In this document: piece by piece, positions 63,228-64,000 of the stretch
How positions within the stretch are numbered: position 1 is the first letter of the stretch
Layout of the letters: the number at the start of each line of letters is the position of its first letter
NCBI RefSeq assembly: GCF_004354915.1
Contig: NZ_SMSI01000001.1
Coordinates: 186,001 to 250,000 of the forward strand
Direction of reading: 5' to 3'
DNA from: Pseudohoeflea suaedae
GTDB lineage: Bacteria; Pseudomonadota; Alphaproteobacteria; Rhizobiales; Rhizobiaceae
DNA length: 64,000 nucleotides
The notes under the pieces: generated by a model
Databases searched by the model: none
What the model saw: only the letters and a program-made list of their open reading frames with translations
Told to the model about the DNA's origin: nothing
Translations under genes and position numbers: made by a program

Positions 63228-64000
63228 ATGCGCGCTCCGGCACCGGCGCCGCAGGCCGAGACCTTCGCGGAATTCGGCCTGCGCAGCAATTTCTCCTTTC
63301 TCGAGGGCGCCTCCCACCCCGAGGAACTGGCGGTCATGGTCGCCCGCCTCGGCCAGCGCCGTTTCGGACTTGCCGACCGCAACACGGTCGCCGGGGTGGT
63401 GCGCGCCCATGTGGCGGCCCGCGAATCCGGCCTCGTCTTCCATCCCGGCACCCGTCTTTGCTTCTCCGACGGCACGCCGGACATTCTCGCCTATCCGAAA
63501 ACCCGCGCCGGCTGGGCACGGCTCTGCCGCCTGCTCACCTGCGGCAATCTCCGCGCCGCAAAAGGGGCCTGCACGCTTTATCTGCAAGACCTTCTCGACT
63601 GGGGCGAGGAACTCAATCTCGTCGTGCTGCCGGGCGCCGGAGCCGGCTTCGGCGACCCGGAATCGGGCAATGATCCGGACAAGAAACTGGGAGAGCTGCT
63701 CCGGCAGTTGAAGGACGCTTGTGCCAGCGCGGTCCGGCTGGCGCTTGTTCCGGCGCATGACGGCCATGACCGGATCAGGCTGGCCCGTCTGTCGCGCATT
63801 GCCCGGGCCGCGCGTGTGAAAACCATCGCCAGCAACGACGCGCTCTGCCACGATCCGGCTCGCCGCGCCGACCAGCACGTGCTGACCGCCATCCGCCACC
63901 ATGTGACCCTCGATCGCGCAGGACGATTGCTTTCCGCCCATGGCGAGCGCCATCTCAAGGCTGCGGCCGAGATGGTCTATCTCCTGCGCGATTACCCCGA
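63228..64000 (+). CDS. dnaE2: Error-prone DNA polymerase DnaE2, N-terminal part
   Basis: C-family polymerase alpha-subunit paralogue that performs SOS mutagenesis with ImuA and ImuB. The gene runs off the window end; about 257 N-terminal residues are visible. The PHP domain opens with FAEFGLRSNFSFLEGASHPEEL, in which SNFSFL...SHP is the DnaE2 signature, then FGLADRNTVAGVVRAH and ASNDALCHDPARRADQHVLT. The start is ten bases after imuB, completing the usual imuA-imuB-dnaE2 order. Confidence 0.95.
   Translation, partial: MRAPAPAPQAETFAEFGLRSNFSFLEGASHPEELAVMVARLGQRRFGLADRNTVAGVVRAHVAARESGLVFHPGTRLCFSDGTPDILAYPKTRAGWARLCRLLTCGNLRAAKGACTLYLQDLLDWGEELNLVVLPGAGAGFGDPESGNDPDKKLGELLRQLKDACASAVRLALVPAHDGHDRIRLARLSRIARAARVKTIASNDALCHDPARRADQHVLTAIRHHVTLDRAGRLLSAHGERHLKAAAEMVYLLRDYP

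Noticed and set aside
62019-63953. 644-codon minus-strand frame across imuB and dnaE2
   Set aside because: It is antisense to two clearly conserved genes and has a low-complexity product.

Overview
The window is a GC-rich stretch of chromosome from an alphaproteobacterium, most likely of the order Hyphomicrobiales (Rhizobiales). The evidence is the mix of conserved blocks: ftsK-lolA-xthA, hemC-hemD-mitofilin-hemY, tsaD-gpsA, an NAD-glutamate dehydrogenase of about 1,600 residues, tandem glnK-amtB operons beside tesB, and the start of an imuA-imuB-dnaE2 mutagenesis cassette preceded by an alphaproteobacterial LexA box. The species cannot be named from the sequence alone. Nearly all of it reads as vertically inherited housekeeping DNA. 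There is one tRNA gene (Gly-GCC), no rRNA, and no CRISPR array, prophage, transposase or integrase that I can see.

Layout. 1-3.0 kb: end of the succinate dehydrogenase operon, with a sulfotransferase gene lodged between sdhA and sdhB. 3-9.4 kb: an AT-rich orphan gene, an Asp-box repeat protein, a small envelope cluster (GT51-like protein, YggT, YggU), an MFS exporter and a D-erythronate pair (denD, otnI). 9.5-16.1 kb: a long minus-strand run hemC-hemD-mic60-hemY-terB-like-amidotransferase. 16.2-19.5 kb: tsaD, gpsA, EVE-domain protein and a methyltransferase on the plus strand. 19.5-26.1 kb: L,D-transpeptidase, response regulator with a cyclic-nucleotide-binding protein, xthA, lolA, ftsK. 26.3-31.2 kb: two glnK-amt operons with near-identical sigma-54 promoters, plus tesB. 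31.3-36.2 kb: UbiH-like hydroxylase, TetR regulator, Trm112-like, Lon-N and thioredoxin-TPR proteins, and a prolyl-tRNA editing protein. 36.2-42.0 kb is the most rearranged part: tRNA-Gly, a 1.35-kb AT-rich insert bounded by a direct repeat and carrying a frameshifted DUF4268 nuclease-like gene, LysR/cupin/SDR genes, an AT-rich lipoprotein, and a deletion scar joining the ends of a LacI regulator and a sugar ABC permease. 42-60.5 kb: UMF1 transporter, gdh, pdxY, carbonic anhydrase, murein transglycosylase, asd, leuB, a NodE/NodF-like KAS-ACP pair, leuD, a CitE-like lyase, an M20 amidohydrolase and a metallopeptidase. 60.7-64 kb: imuA, imuB and the start of dnaE2.

The genes serve central carbon metabolism (sdh, gdh), nitrogen sensing and uptake (glnK/amt), heme and envelope biogenesis, amino-acid synthesis (asd, leuBD) and SOS mutagenesis. 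I found no wholly new multi-gene system. The strongest unusual signals are the GT51-like protein with both catalytic glutamates changed to glutamine, the tRNA-linked insert with its broken nuclease-like gene, the single-breakpoint deletion scar, the ACP-KAS pair inside the leucine region, and the paired nitrogen-regulated operons whose transporters differ in the pore twin-His site.
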